From assembly GCA_022410635.1 (NCBI GenBank), contig JAJVDF010000504.1, positions 383,740 through 447,739 on the forward strand: a stretch of 64,000 nucleotides of DNA, read 5' to 3'. The position numbers and the translations under genes are program-made. Shown piece by piece: positions 1 through 9,805 of the stretch. Below the pieces are notes generated by a model, which worked only from the letters and a program-made list of their open reading frames with translations, was not told where the DNA came from and searched no databases. This DNA comes from Tretioscincus oriximinensis. Its lineage: Eukaryota; Chordata; Lepidosauria; Squamata; Gymnophthalmidae. Every line of letters begins with the position of its first letter. Position 1 is the first letter of the stretch.

Positions 1-571
1 CAATGGAAGCGGAAAAGTAAGTCTTCTTCGCCGTCTCCACCGCCACTCGGTAGGCACGATAATGTGCTCTAACCTGTGTTCGATCAGATTCGGATCGAGA
101 TTTCCTCCACTTACACTCTAGANGTCGACCCACCCGTTTCATTGCCCCCAGCTCCCCATTAAACCAGGGTGCCTGGTGGGCTCTGCGGGAGCGTCGAGGG
201 CATTTGGGAGCGATCGTGTCGATGGCCCTGCCTGCCTCCTGATTCCAGAGGGCGACAAGAGCCTCCGCAGGACCGCCAGCCAAGTCAACCGGAAAATCTC
301 CCAGAGCTGTCAGGAATCCAGTCNGATCCATCATTCTCCGGGAGCGGACCATCACAATGGGTCCTTCACCCCTGTAGTGGGATTGCGGCACCATAAGTCC
401 AAACATGCTCCCTTCTCTAGGGCACTTTTCACACCTCCATTGTGCTAGGTGTGAATACATCCACAATCTAGACCATAAAGTCAGAAATAGAATTAAACGG
501 TAAGGCACCTGCTGGGAAGCTTCCTGCNTGTACCCTGCTACTGAGCCACTGTGGCAGGGGACTGCTAGATC
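1..571 (-). pseudogene. L2-like LINE ORF2 fragment (endonuclease to RT linker), open to window edge
   Basis: Read on the minus strand, one frame stays open from about 571 down to base 1 (about 190 codons, two N-containing codons) and runs off the window. In reading order it contains MVRSRRMMD, ALWNQEAGRAIDTIAPK, APWFNGELGAMKRVGR, KWRKSR and AVETAKKTYFSASI. This series is what I know from the region between endonuclease and reverse transcriptase of vertebrate L2-type LINEs. The recognisable part covers about 1-430; the upstream part may be open by chance. No start codon or complete domain is present, so it is a fragment, and the RT domain would lie to the left of the window. It belongs to the same clade as the C-terminal fragment at 13.2-13.6 kb, but the two need not be one insertion. 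Family call is by motif memory, not alignment. Confidence 0.8.
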
Positions 572-755
572 TTATAGCCTGTGAGGCCAATCCAGTATGT
601 CACTTCTCATGCTCTTAATTTGCATTGCATTTAATTGAGGTCCTGGCTTTTATTAATGTTGAAGACAGGGATGCTTTTTGGAAATACCTAAATGACTGTG
701 TGGGTTGAGGCAAAACAAATTAATGTGGTAGTTGCAAAGTTGGAGCTATTAGATG

Positions 756-1375
756 TCATAGAATCATAGAATCCTGGAGTTGGAAGGAGAGCCCTGGGGT
801 CCAACTCCCTACTCAACGCAGGATCCATTAAACCATCCCAGATGACTGTCTAGCNTCCGTTTGAAGACTTTCAGTGAAGGCGAACTCACCACCTCCTGTG
901 GCAACCTGTTCAACTGGTTTATCCCTCTGACTGTTAGGAAGTTTTTTCTGATATCTAATCTAAATCTCCTCCCTTGCAGTTTCATCCCATTGTTTCCAGT
1001 CCTTCCATGTGCTAATGAGAACAGTGCTGATCCTTCTGCTCTGTGGCAGCCCTTCAGGTATTTGTAGACAGCTATCAGGTCTCCTCTCAGTNTTCTCTTT
1101 TGCAGACTAAACATCCCCAGATCCTTTAACCATCCCTCATAGGACTTCATGGTTTCCAGACCACTCACCATCCTTGTAACTCTCTTTTGTACTTGCTCCT
1201 GTTTATCAATGTCCTTTTTAAATTGGANCCTCCAGAACTGAACACAGGATTCCAAGTGTAGTCGGACCAAAGTACTGTAGGGAGGAATAATGACTTCATG
1301 TGATCGAGATTCTCTGTTCCTCTTAATACACCCCAGGATTGTGTTTGCCTTTTTTGCAGCTGCTTCATGTCCCAT
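756..1375 (-). mobile_element. CR1 LINE, 3' part, antisense
   Basis: The 3' end lies at the left (TCATAGAATCATAGAATCC, the CR1 tail read backwards). The minus strand keeps a 188-residue frame (809-1375) with two N codons, covering the C-terminus of the CR1 reverse transcriptase: [94 protein letters not shown]. It is 5' truncated, as is normal for CR1, and lacks the catalytic RT motifs, so it is inactive. It is the longest uninterrupted CR1 C-terminal frame in the window. Confidence 0.92.
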
Positions 1376-1718
1376 CCCTACTTTTGGCTAAATTCAGACA
1401 GGGTTAATTATCCATTTGCAGTTCGAATTTGTGTTTCATTTGCCATACCATTCTGTTATATAAACTGTCAGATTTTGTATTTTAGTGCTAATTCAACAGT
1501 CCATTGGTTTTCCTGAAAAAAAAGAAAACCATTTTGAACTGCTGCATAGCATTACTGTGGAAAGGCCTGTGGGTGCATAGTTTTGGCAAGAAACTGTGAG
1601 ATTGAGAGCTGAAGGAATCTGACGTTGACAGCAAAGAATCCAATAGCATTTGGGAGTAGGAGTTACTGAATATCCTATTTATGATCAACAAACAAAATGG
1701 CTGAAGAAAAAAGTGTCA
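1376..1718. other. Unassigned spacer
   Basis: Moderately AT-rich DNA. I recognise no repeat family, gene or structured element. Confidence 0.5.
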
Positions 1719-2030
1719 TACGGACAGCTCAGTGGCTAAAGATACAGCCTCCCAGCTGGGAGACGGGGTTAGGAGGCCCTGTGTGGGACGTAGAGAGGGC
1801 TGAGCCCCTTCCACTAGCCTGTAGCTCCAGCCAACCCAGCTATTTGAAAGCAAGAATTGCAAGAAATGGCAACTGAGTGCAAGTAGATACATGGCAACCA
1901 CCAAAGCCTGGTGGGAAAGATAGAATGGAAGCCTTCGGGNAAAATATATCCTTGTAAGCCACTTTGAGTCCCTTTGAAAGGTGAGAAAAAGCGGGGTATA
2001 AGAACACAGTTCTTCTTCTTCTTCCCCTTC
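1719..2030 (+). mobile_element. SINE2 (tRNA-headed, CTT-tailed)
   Basis: A tRNA-like head (CGGACAGCTCAGTGGCTAA, resembling a pol III A box) is followed by the body with AGCCAACCCAGCTATTTGAA, the GCCTTCGGG segment and the 3' module CCACTTTGAGTCCCTTTGAA, ending at AGAACACAGTTCTTCTTC. Same structure as the copies at 22.7, 47.4, 58.2 and 62.1 kb. Confidence 0.85.
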
Positions 2031-2088
2031 TTCTTCTTCTTCTTGTTCTTCTCCTTCTTCTCCTTCTCCTTCTCCTCCTCTTCAGGAA
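2010..2088 (+). repeat. CTT/CTC microsatellite at SINE2 tail
   Basis: Pyrimidine repeat of CTT units drifting to CTC, directly continuing the SINE2 tail. It gives spurious Phe/Ser-rich and Arg/Lys-rich open frames on the two strands, which are not genes. Confidence 0.9.
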
Positions 2089-2292
2089 GGCAATTCCACA
2101 GGCCACTGACCCTCTGGGTAAAAAAAAAATTCTTTCCTTTGACTAGTCTCAATTTTCTGCCCATTAGCTTCAAGAAGGGCCTCTGGTCCTGGTCTTGTTT
2201 GATAGAGAAAACATTTTTTTTCTCTATCCACCCTTCATACTCCTTCATACTCCTTCATACTCCTAAAATCTTACTTTTCAATGTGCGCACAT
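2086..2292 (-). mobile_element. L3 LINE fragment, antisense, with decamer repeat
   Basis: Shares CTCTTCAGGAAGGCAATTCC, CCCTCTGGGTAAAAA and the GATAGAGAAAACATTTTTT region with the other L3 copies. It begins directly inside the CTT tract. At 2232-2263 the decamer CCTTCATACT is repeated about three times. Confidence 0.8.
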
Positions 2293-3000
2293 GGGAGAGA
2301 GAGAAGGAATGAGGGTAAAAAAGGAAGGAAAAGAGAAAGGAAGGAAGAGATTGAACTCCCCTCCAGCTCTAACCACACAATTTCTATTTCCAGCCAGGCT
2401 GGCTGAGCGAACTGTTGTGTCTTTAAAATTAGTGTCATCTTATTTGCCTTTTCAGGTTCATTTATGTCACTTGCCACAAGAGCCAGAGTGCAATTTCTTT
2501 TTAATCATTTCTTCATCCCCCCTTGAAGAGTCCCAGCCTGTGCTAGCTTGAGAGCAAAGCTAGGAAGTGTGAAGGGGGTGGGGGGTAAAGCCCAACTCTG
2601 CATTTGGTTTCCTTTCATCAGAAAATTCCTCTCAACTCCAGAGTCACTCTATTAGCGCACAGATGCCGGAGCAGCTCATGACATCGGCTGTCAAAAGCCA
2701 AACGACCCAACCACCTGCTATTCGCATGCAAAACCCTCTTCCCCCCATTGAGATGCGAACTGTAAACACATTTTGGGTAGAAAACAACAGGTTTTGCCTT
2801 CAAGAGACGAAGCCCCTTTGCCTGATGACTTGCTTTAACCGGCAGTGTAATGGGGAAAATGAGAATAAGTAAGTTCTCTCCCTACTCCTGGGGAAAGATC
2901 TCAGCTAAGCAGATGCCCCAAAACATGGCATTGTGATACTTTGCACACACACACTCGACAAGGAAATAGAAATATCTCTATGATTTAAGCATATTTGAGA
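2293..3000. other. Unassigned spacer
   Basis: Includes a purine-rich patch (about 2290-2350) and a short CA run near 2945. No gene or known repeat recognised. Confidence 0.5.
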
Positions 3001-3060
3001 GCCAGTTTGGTCTTGTGGTCAAAATGTCAGGCGGGGAAATCTCAAAGCAGGAGCCCAAAT
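3001..3060 (+). mobile_element. SINE1 head fragment
   Basis: GAGAGCCAGTTTGGTCTTGT followed by GGTCAAAATGTCAGG matches the tRNA-derived head of SINE1, in a variant with GTCTTGTGGTCA instead of GTGTAGTGGTTA; the same variant recurs at 45.1 kb. Only the head is present. A possible middle part of a SINE1 (ACTCCTCCATG, CTGGGTGACCTTGAG) lies near 3735-3780. Confidence 0.6.
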
Positions 3061-3097
3061 ATCTCTGGCAGCTCTTGTGCCAGAAATACTTGCAACC

Positions 3098-3172
3098 TCA
3101 CTTCCTGGGTGNGACAGGAAGTGACATCAAATGCTATGTCACTTCCTGGGTGGGACAGGAAGTGACATCACT
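3098..3172. repeat. Two short palindromes with CACTTCCTG / CAGGAAGTG arms
   Basis: CACTTCCTG, a 7-base spacer and CAGGAAGTG occur at about 3100-3124 and again at about 3140-3164, each followed by ACATCA. CAGGAAGTG resembles the ETS-family binding consensus. No gene nearby supports a regulatory role. Confidence 0.6.
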
Positions 3173-3177
3173 CCAGG

Positions 3178-3546
3178 CTAGGCTGACCAGATGGCCCCTT
3201 TTGATAGGCTGACCAGATGACCCCTTTTTTGTGGGGGGTGAAAACCCATTTTTTCTGAGAAAAANTTTTGTTTTTTTATTTTTTTTTTCCTCAGAAAAAA
3301 CCAGCAGGCACCCCAAAATGGGTTTTCAAACCCCCCTGCCCAAAAGGGGTCTTCTGTTCAGCCTACAAGGGAGGTGAAAACCCAGGTTTGTGGTGCCTCC
3401 CGGCTTTTCCTGAGGGAAAAAAATGAATAAAAGAAAAAATGGGAAAAAATATTTTTTTGAAAAACATTTTCCTCAGCAAAAAACGTGAGGCACTCCAAAA
3501 CTGGGTTTCTCCCGCCCCCCCAAAAGGGGTCATCAGGTCAGCCTAC
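3178..3546. mobile_element. Element A hairpin DNA elements, two side by side
   Basis: A first end at 3178-3202 (GGCTGACCAGATGGCCCC) is followed by an element at about 3204-3364, then a second copy at about 3366-3546 lacking its outer left end. Each is a large inverted repeat: GACCAGATGACCCC, a G run, AAAACCC, GCCTCCC, TTTCTGAGGAAAA, an A/T loop, then the complement. There is no coding capacity, so it is a MITE-type element. The superfamily is undetermined. Confidence 0.8.
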
Positions 3547-4587
3547 TCCAGGCACCATTTTCCTAGAAGCAAATATCAGAAATGACATCAAAATGATATC
3601 ACTTCCTTTACAATGGGTGGGAACCAGGGAGCGGATATTTTCTCATGCAGAGATCCACAAGATCTCTGCACAAGGTCATGTGTGAAGGTGCACTATCTTG
3701 GAGACTACACAAGATACTTATGCAGTTCCCGAGTCTGATCTGCACTCCTCCATGTCTAACTGGGTGACCTTGAGTTATTCATAATTCTGCTTCTCCCTGA
3801 CCCCTCCCTCTTCCACATTTCTCTACATTTCCAGCCCATCCATGTATTGCCCTGGCTTTTCTGTATTTATCAGCATAAGCAAGAGGTCTTTACTTAAAGC
3901 TATGGCTTTGCAAGTCATATTTATGGTCATAGGAAGGAAGGAAGGGTAGAGAGTCTCTTTGGATAGGAAGTCTCCTTTTTCTCCTTTTTATTTCATGCAT
4001 ATTATAGTACAGAGTGAAGGAGTGTCCCTATAATCAAATGAAATCCCACAGAACAACAGCCTGTTTTTGACTTATATCCTTTTTGTTGTGTTGACTTCAA
4101 GGCTGAATATTGCTGATGGAGAATCTTAATAATGCTGACTCACCGAGTGCAGCAAACGACCATAAGGCACCTGTGAACAATCCAGACCACCATCCCTAAG
4201 GAACCTATACGGGCTCAGAGGTATGGATAGACTGCAGCAGACACATGGGATTTGTCTTGCTAGATTCCTTGAATACAGCTGCTGCAGAAGCATCTCTTAT
4301 AATTGTGATGTTTCCATGGAAATCTGTCAAGGACATCGAATTATGCATTGGAGAAGCAACCAATTTCTGTCATCACACATGTCAAATTTGCATATGGATA
4401 TTGTGGAGTACAATTGTGAAGAGTCTGCCTTTTATACACTAAATGTGCTAAATCTGTATCAATCAATCTGGATTTGTTTGAACCAGATTTGCCGTAGGTC
4501 TGCACATCAGCATTAAGATAATTAGATTAGAAGCAAGGCAGCATAAGCTGCTGTGTATATTTGATGCATGCCTTGCAGCTTAGATTA
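3547..4587. other. Mostly unassigned spacer
   Basis: Apart from a possible degraded SINE1 piece near 3735-3780, I recognise nothing. Overlapping open frames at 4223-4516 show no family signature. Confidence 0.45.
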
Positions 4588-4695
4588 CATACTCGAGTAT
4601 AAGCCTAGTTTTTCAGCACATTTTTAACGCTGAAAAAAGACACCCTCGGTTATGCTCGGGTGCATTGTAGTTGTTCTCCAATCTCCTCTGATGCC

Positions 4696-4954
4696 AGTCT
4701 GGTGTAGTGGTTAGAGTGTGGGACACTCATCTGGTAGTCTCCCGGATCGATTCCCCACTTCTCCATGAAGCCAGCTGGGTGACCTTGGGCCAGTCACAAT
4801 TCTTAGAACTCTCTCAGCTTCACCTACTTCACAGGGTGTCTGTTGTGGAGATAGCAACAAAAGCTATGTGCGCTACCCTATGGTTGGCCGCCCCGAGACC
4901 TTCGGGTATAGGGCGGGATATAAATACAAATAAATAATAATAATAAATAATAAA
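4696..4954 (+). mobile_element. SINE1 with 45-bp flanking direct repeats
   Basis: The A-box-like TAGTGGTTAGAGTGTGG and B-box-like GATCGATTCCCCACTTC are in the tRNA-derived head; the body has CTGGGTGACCTTGGGCCAG and the tail has CCTTCGGGTATAGGGCGG followed by AAATAATAATAA. It is flanked by near-identical 45-bp direct repeats of element B sequence at 4651-4695 and 4955-4999. Confidence 0.92.
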
Positions 4955-5159
4955 TATGCTCAGGTGCATTGCAGTTGTTCTCCAATCTCTTCTGGTGCCC
5001 CGGAGCTGCTTTGGTCTCCTCAGTCCTCGCCTTTTTACCCAGCCACAGGTGGGACTACACTTCCCAGCATGCTCCAGCGTCTTCCCTCCTCAAGCCTTTG
5101 TAGTTGTATGTGGGCTGCTGCTGCTGCCTTTGATGCTTTCCTCTGGACCAATGCCTGAG

Positions 5160-5363
5160 CAACAGAACAAGTGAGAAGAACCTGCAAAAAAGGAAAACAG
5201 AATCCTAGAATGTATTAAGAGCAGCATANAACCTCACTCATGTGAAGTAATTATTCCTCTCTACAGTCTTTTGGTACAACCACACTTGGAATCCTGTGTT
5301 CAGTTCTTTGTGCCCCAATTTGAAAAGGACATTGATAAACTAGAGCAAGTTCAAAAGACAGTT
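5160..5363 (+). repeat. 204-bp CR1 segment, inverted copy of 6789-6992
   Basis: This CR1 piece is truncated at both ends and sits inside element B. Its reverse complement occurs at 6789-6992 over exactly the same length, with about five mismatches plus one N (about 97%). Both share private variants absent from other CR1 copies here, such as TTCTTTGTGCCCC and GTTCAAAAGACAGTT. Confidence 0.9.
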
Positions 5364-5790
5364 CAGTTGCGCCCCAAGTGCACAGGTGCCGGACAAGCAT
5401 GCGGCAGTGGCAAGGCAGCAGAGGTCATCATTTCATATCTATCCAGCAAGGTGAGAAGGATGTATTACCAGAGACTCCCTGCTGACAGCCTCTCTTACGT
5501 GTGCTGATCATCAGGGCTTGGGGCCCAAGAAGTGGATGCCAAGGGCTCCCTCAGGAGCCACAAGCAAGTGGCCCTGACAACTGTGTGGCCCCANGGGAGG
5601 CTGTGGGCCCCAGGGAGCATCAGGAACTTTGGATGTGCACAGGGAAGGCGTTGGGTTCCTTTCATTCCTTTGTCTCCCCCCCCCCCTGCTGCATTTCCCA
5701 CTCTAGGCTTATACTGGAGTTTTCCCAGTTTTTTGTGGTGAATTAGGTACCTTGGTTTATATTTGGGTTAACTGATGCTCAAGTATATAT

Positions 5791-6361
5791 GGGTAATCTG
5801 AAGCTGAGAGTACTGGTATGGATTTAGTACTGATTGTTAATATAGTCACCATTAGCAAGCTTTTTATCAGGGCTGGTATTCCTGACAGTTTGAAAAAGAA
5901 AAAAAATACACAAAATTAGATACTTCTGAATTACATTCATTTTTTTCTTTATAAAAGTCCATTGACTTTCCTTCTGGTCTGTCTCCTTTATTATTCTACT
6001 GGATCCTCAATGTCAAGAGTTTTTTCTTTAATCTTCAAAGTCTGTGGTTAGGCATCACTTTCCATTTCTTGTAAAATCTGTTAAAGGTCTCCAAGGCATG
6101 ACACATTTTTCCAATGTTTTATCCTATGCCAAAAGAGTCAATTTACCCAATTCAGTTAAGTCTGTCTATGGGAGTTCTAGGGTTAATAAGGGCTACAACA
6201 GTTGGAAACTATAAATGACCATTGTTTGGGTTAAAAATACTTGAGAGTTGAATGTTTGAAGATAAGAACCTCAAATTCTTTTGGTCCAAATGTTCACAAC
6301 ATTCAACAAAAGGCCAAAGTTGAAAGCTTATTGTCCCAAGAGTTTCAGGCTCGACTGTAGA
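5791..6361. other. Unassigned AT-rich spacer
   Basis: No recognisable family or gene; low GC throughout. Confidence 0.5.
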
Positions 6362-7059
6362 AGAATGATAGAGTCCTAGAGTTGTAAGGGACCTCCTGGG
6401 ACACAGGGTCCAACCCCCTGCTCAATGCAGGATCCATTAACCCATCCCAGACAGATGACTGTCCACTCACACTTTGAAGACTTCCAGGGAAGGCGATCTC
6501 AGCACCTCCTGTGGCAACCTGTTCCAGTGGTTTATCTCACTGACTATTAGGAACTTTTTTCTGATATCTAATCTAAATCACCTCCCTTGCAATTTCATTC
6601 CATTGTTTCTAGACCTCCCATGTGCCAAGGAGAACAAGGCTGATCCCTCTGCTCTGTGAAAAGCCCTTCAGGTATTTGTAGGCAGCTATCAAGTCTCCTC
6701 TCTGTCTTCTTTTTTGCAGACTAAACATCCCTAGATACCTTAACCATTTCTCATAGGACATGGATCCCAGACAACTCACCATCCCTGTAACTGTCTTTTG
6801 AACTTGCTCTAGTTTATCAATGTCCTTTTCAAATTGGGGCACAAAGAACTGAACACAGGATTCCAAGTGTGGTTGTACCAAAGGACTGTAGAGAGGAATA
6901 ATTACTTCACATGAGTGAGATTCTATGCTGCTCTTAATACATCCTAGGATTCTGTTTTCCTTTTTTGCAGGTCCTTCTCACATGTTCTGTTGGTCAGACA
7001 TATTCCTCCCATTCTATATGTGCTGCTTTCATTTTCTTGCCCAGAATCTTGCACTTCTC

Positions 7060-7448
7060 TCAGTTAAATACCATCCTGTTAGTTTCAGCCCAATGTTCCA
7101 GCTTGTCTAGATCTTTTTGAATCCTTTCTCTATCTTGTTTAGTATTAGCAACACCACCTAACTTTGTATCATCAGCAAGTTTGATAAGTTTGCCTTCAAT
7201 TCCCTCCTCTAGGTCATTTATAAATATGTTAAATAGCCCTGGGCCCAGGTCAGACCCTTGTGGAATCCACTTGAAGCATTCTTCCAATTGAATGTGCAAC
7301 CATTGATTACCACTCTTTGAATATAATCACTAAGCCAATTTTGAATCCATCTAATTANTGTTTTGTCAATCCCATACTTGGCCATTTTTTCAATAAGGAT
7401 GGAATGAGATACTTTTTCAAATGCTTTAATAAAGTCAAGATACACCAT
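7060..7448 (-). pseudogene. CR1 reverse-transcriptase palm fragments
   Basis: Two overlapping minus-strand frames (7218-7448 and 7060-7299) carry VYLDFIKAFEKVSHSILIEK and KYGIDKT, then GSDLGPGLFNIFINDLEEG and KLADDTKLGGVANTKQDRER. LADD is the RT active-site box; FADD or YADD is usual, so Leu is a substitution before the two catalytic aspartates. DFIKAFEKVSH carries the first catalytic Asp, in the usual position of DFSKAFDTVSH. A frame shift separates the two parts near 7220-7300, so no functional enzyme can be made. Confidence 0.92.
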
Positions 7449-7571
7449 GTTTACTGCATTTCCCNGATCAACCCATTTGGTGATTCTATCATAGAAAGAA
7501 ATTAGATTAGTCTGGCATGACTCGTTTCTTATAAATCCATGTTGGCTCTGGTTAATTACTGCATTCCTTTT

Positions 7572-7735
7572 TTATTATTGAATTTTATAATGACAAGAAA
7601 CAAGGACATACACAAAGTAATGTAAATTAGAATGCTGCAGTTACATCACTGATTATCAGAAATTCCTAACATAATAAATCTGCCATATATTATACTTCCA
7701 TACATACACGCATTACTGGCATACATGCTGCTTTA
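7572..7735. other. AT-rich insertion inside the CR1 RT
   Basis: Between the CR1 segments ending near GGTTAATTACTGCATTCC and restarting at ACTTGTTCAAGGAGC lies about 165 bp of AT-rich sequence beginning TTTTTTATTATTGAATTT. CR1 copies normally read straight through here, so this is a later insertion or replacement, possibly the antisense 3' end of another retroelement. Confidence 0.55.
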
Positions 7736-7844
7736 TAACTTGTTCAAGGAGCTTTCCTGGTATTGAATTCAGACTCACAGGCCTGTAGTTTCCTGGTTTC
7801 ACCTTTTTACCCTTTTGGAAGATAGGGACAACATTTGCCCTTCT

Positions 7845-8102
7845 CTATTCTACTGGAACTTGTACTGTTCTCCACATATTTTCAAAGACCACTGCAAGTG
7901 GTTCCACTATTACTTCTGCTCGTTCCTTCAGTACCCTGGGATGTAGTTCATCTGGGCCTGGAGACTTAAATTCATTTAAATTAGCTAAGAGTTCCCTCAC
8001 CTTTTCTCTGTCTATTAAGTGTTTTGATTCTTTTGTTCCATCAATAGCACAACAAAAGCCAGCTGTAGTTGTATTTTCTTTCTCAAAAAATTTCTTTCTC
8101 AA
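7845..8102 (-). pseudogene. CR1 RT N-terminal (fingers) fragment
   Basis: 85 residues on the minus strand, with LANLNEFKSPGPDELHPRVL followed by KERAEVIVEPLAVVFENMWR. SPGPDxLHPRVLKE is typical of the RT entry region in CR1 LINEs. It is cut off from the palm by the insertion at 7.57-7.74 kb. Confidence 0.9.
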
Positions 8103-8136
8103 AATTTTAGCTTTCTCAGTATTGTTTTTTATTAGT

Positions 8137-8364
8137 TCACCATTTGCCTTCTTTAGCTTTTCTTTTTCTTTTGATGTACCCCCNAAACCCTTTATTATTG
8201 CTTTTTATATTCCTTGCAAGACTCAGTTCATATTTAGCTTTTCTGACACTTGCCCTACAGTTGCTGCAGACTATCTTATATTCTTCCTTATAAATGTCCC
8301 CTTTCTTCCATTTCATAAACAGTATTTTTTTCCTTTTTAGTAAGTTATTAAGATCTGGATTCAT
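8137..8364 (-). pseudogene. CR1 ORF2 linker fragment
   Basis: 75 residues, Lys-rich, with KKILFMKWKKGDIYKEEYK and RASVRKAKYELSLARNIKSN, typical of the basic linker between CR1 endonuclease and RT. One N codon lies near 8184. Confidence 0.82.
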
Positions 8365-8710
8365 CCACAGTTGCCTGCTTAGATGTTTCCCATGTTTTCT
8401 TCTTTGGGGATTGTAAAAGATTGTGCTTCCAGAATCTCATTTTGCAAAATTTCCCATCATTCTTGGATCCTTCCTACCCTCCTTCTGAGTCCATCAAAAT
8501 CTGCTCTTCTGAAATCTAGTCTTGGAATCAGTCCTTTCAGGTCTTCCTCCCTTTGTTATGTAGAATTCAATGATTGCATGGTCACTGCAACCAAAGGTCC
8601 CAGCAACCTTACTTCCTCAAGCATTTCTTCCTTGTTGGAAAGAATTAGATCCAAGATAGCAGATCCCCTTGTTTTTTCTTCTACCTTTTGGCAGATAAAA
8701 TTATCAGCTA

Positions 8711-8989
8711 TTAGTAGACCCGTGACTTTTGCCTCAGAGAGATTCCCAACAAATGTCTGAATAGTTTAAATNTCCCATAATCACTGTCATGTTTATTTGA
8801 GAGCATAGTCATCTGTTGTAGGAAGAGTTCATCCAGATCTTCTGTTTGTCCAGGAGGCCTATAATACACTCCCACGATGGTGTCCATTCTGTTTTTCTCA
8901 TCTTGTATTCTTACCCAGACGGTTTCTACAGAGCTTCCATTTACTGAAACTTGAATCTCTGAGGAGATATATTTTTCCCTAACATACAA
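8711..8989 (-). pseudogene. CR1 apurinic-type endonuclease fragment
   Basis: 92 residues on the minus strand with VWVRIQDEKN, TIVGVYYRPPGQ and LDELFLQQM. VGVYYRPP is a hallmark of the CR1/L2 endonuclease domain. The frame breaks after DSDYG (an N sits in the expected FNF position), and the DNA continues in another frame with LLADNFIC-like CR1 sequence. Most of the endonuclease N-terminus is missing. Confidence 0.88.
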
Positions 8990-9255
8990 NGCTACACCAC
9001 CTCTCCTTCTGTTAAGTCTGTTTCTTACAAATAAGTTGTAACGTCTAAGCTTTGTATTCCAATCAAGTGTCGCATATCACCAAGTTTCAGTGATACCTGT
9101 GATATCATATTAATTTTTCTATGCTAGGATCTTCACTTCTCCTTGTCTGTTTTCCATGCTATGAGCATTAGTGTAGAAGCATTTTAGTTTGTGATTTAGC
9201 TTTTCTTCTCTGGGTCTCTCCCGAACGTTTTGGCTGCACTATAGCTGGTTCTAAT

Positions 9256-9516
9256 TAAATGATTAGTCTCTCAGCCAATGAATAAATCACAATATGCAGC
9301 AAACTCCTGGTGCTGTGGTTTTTGGAGCTTTCCCAGGTCTTGGCATAGATCTGATACAGATTACCTTCAATCCCATGAAGACAACGTGGACTAGTTAGCT
9401 AAATCAGATTACAAGATATATCCAAAAAAGGCCTATGTTACAGAAAAACATAATTTTCCCACTTAGTATTTGTTTAAGCCAGGAATAGGCAAAGTTTTTG
9501 GAATCAAGAGCCATTT
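9256..9516. other. Unassigned spacer
   Basis: No recognisable repeat or gene. Confidence 0.45.
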
Positions 9517-9697
9517 TAGGGGCCACTTTGGTGACAGTGGTTGAGTGTTGGACAAAAGCTATGTGNTGGGTGACCTTGAGCCAGTCACAGTTCTTTGAAC
9601 TCTCTCAGCCCCACCTACTCCACAGGGTGCCTGTTGTAGAGAAAGCAACAAAAGCTATGTGCGCCACCCAATGGTTGGCCGCCCTGAGACCTGGGAT
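9517..9697 (+). mobile_element. SINE1, internally deleted
   Basis: A degraded head (GTGACAGTGGTTGAGTGTTG) joins directly to the body (GGGTGACCTTGAGCCAGTC, then AACTCTCTCAGCCCCACC) and GGTTGGCCGCCCTGAGACC. The B-box region is deleted and the tail is lost. Confidence 0.75.
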
Positions 9698-9805
9698 AAA
9701 GCAGTGATATCGTGCAATAATATCATGAAAAGAGCACTAATGTATGAACAAAATAGAGCAGTGGAGCATGGCTTTAGAGCTGCATTAATGCATACTAAAA
9801 TGCAG

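Larger units (their letters stand above)
4588..5790 (-). mobile_element. Element B DNA transposon, interrupted twice
   Basis: The left end ACTCGAGTATAAGCCTAG and the right end GATGCTCAAGTATATAT are imperfect terminal inverted repeats, matching the copy at 44.0-44.8 kb in reverse orientation. Shared internal markers are GTTGTTCTCCAATCTC, CTTCCCAGCATGCTCCAG, CTTGGGGCCCAAGAAGTGG and CCCAGTTTTTTGTGGTGAA. No transposase frame is present. It is interrupted by a SINE1 (4696-4954) and by a 204-bp CR1-derived segment (5160-5363) that replaces about 8 bp of the element. Confidence 0.8.
6362..9255 (-). mobile_element. Long CR1 LINE, antisense, about 2.9 kb
   Basis: This is the longest LINE in the window. 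The 3' end lies near 6362 and it reads leftward from an endonuclease remnant (8711-8989), through a linker (8137-8364) and RT start (7845-8102), to the RT palm (7060-7448) and the C-terminal/3' UTR region. Order and spacing fit a CR1 ORF2, with several frame shifts and N bases, so it is dead. Full-length CR1 elements are usually around 4.5 kb; ORF1 and the 5' end are missing. An unrelated AT-rich piece interrupts it at about 7572-7735. Confidence 0.93.
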
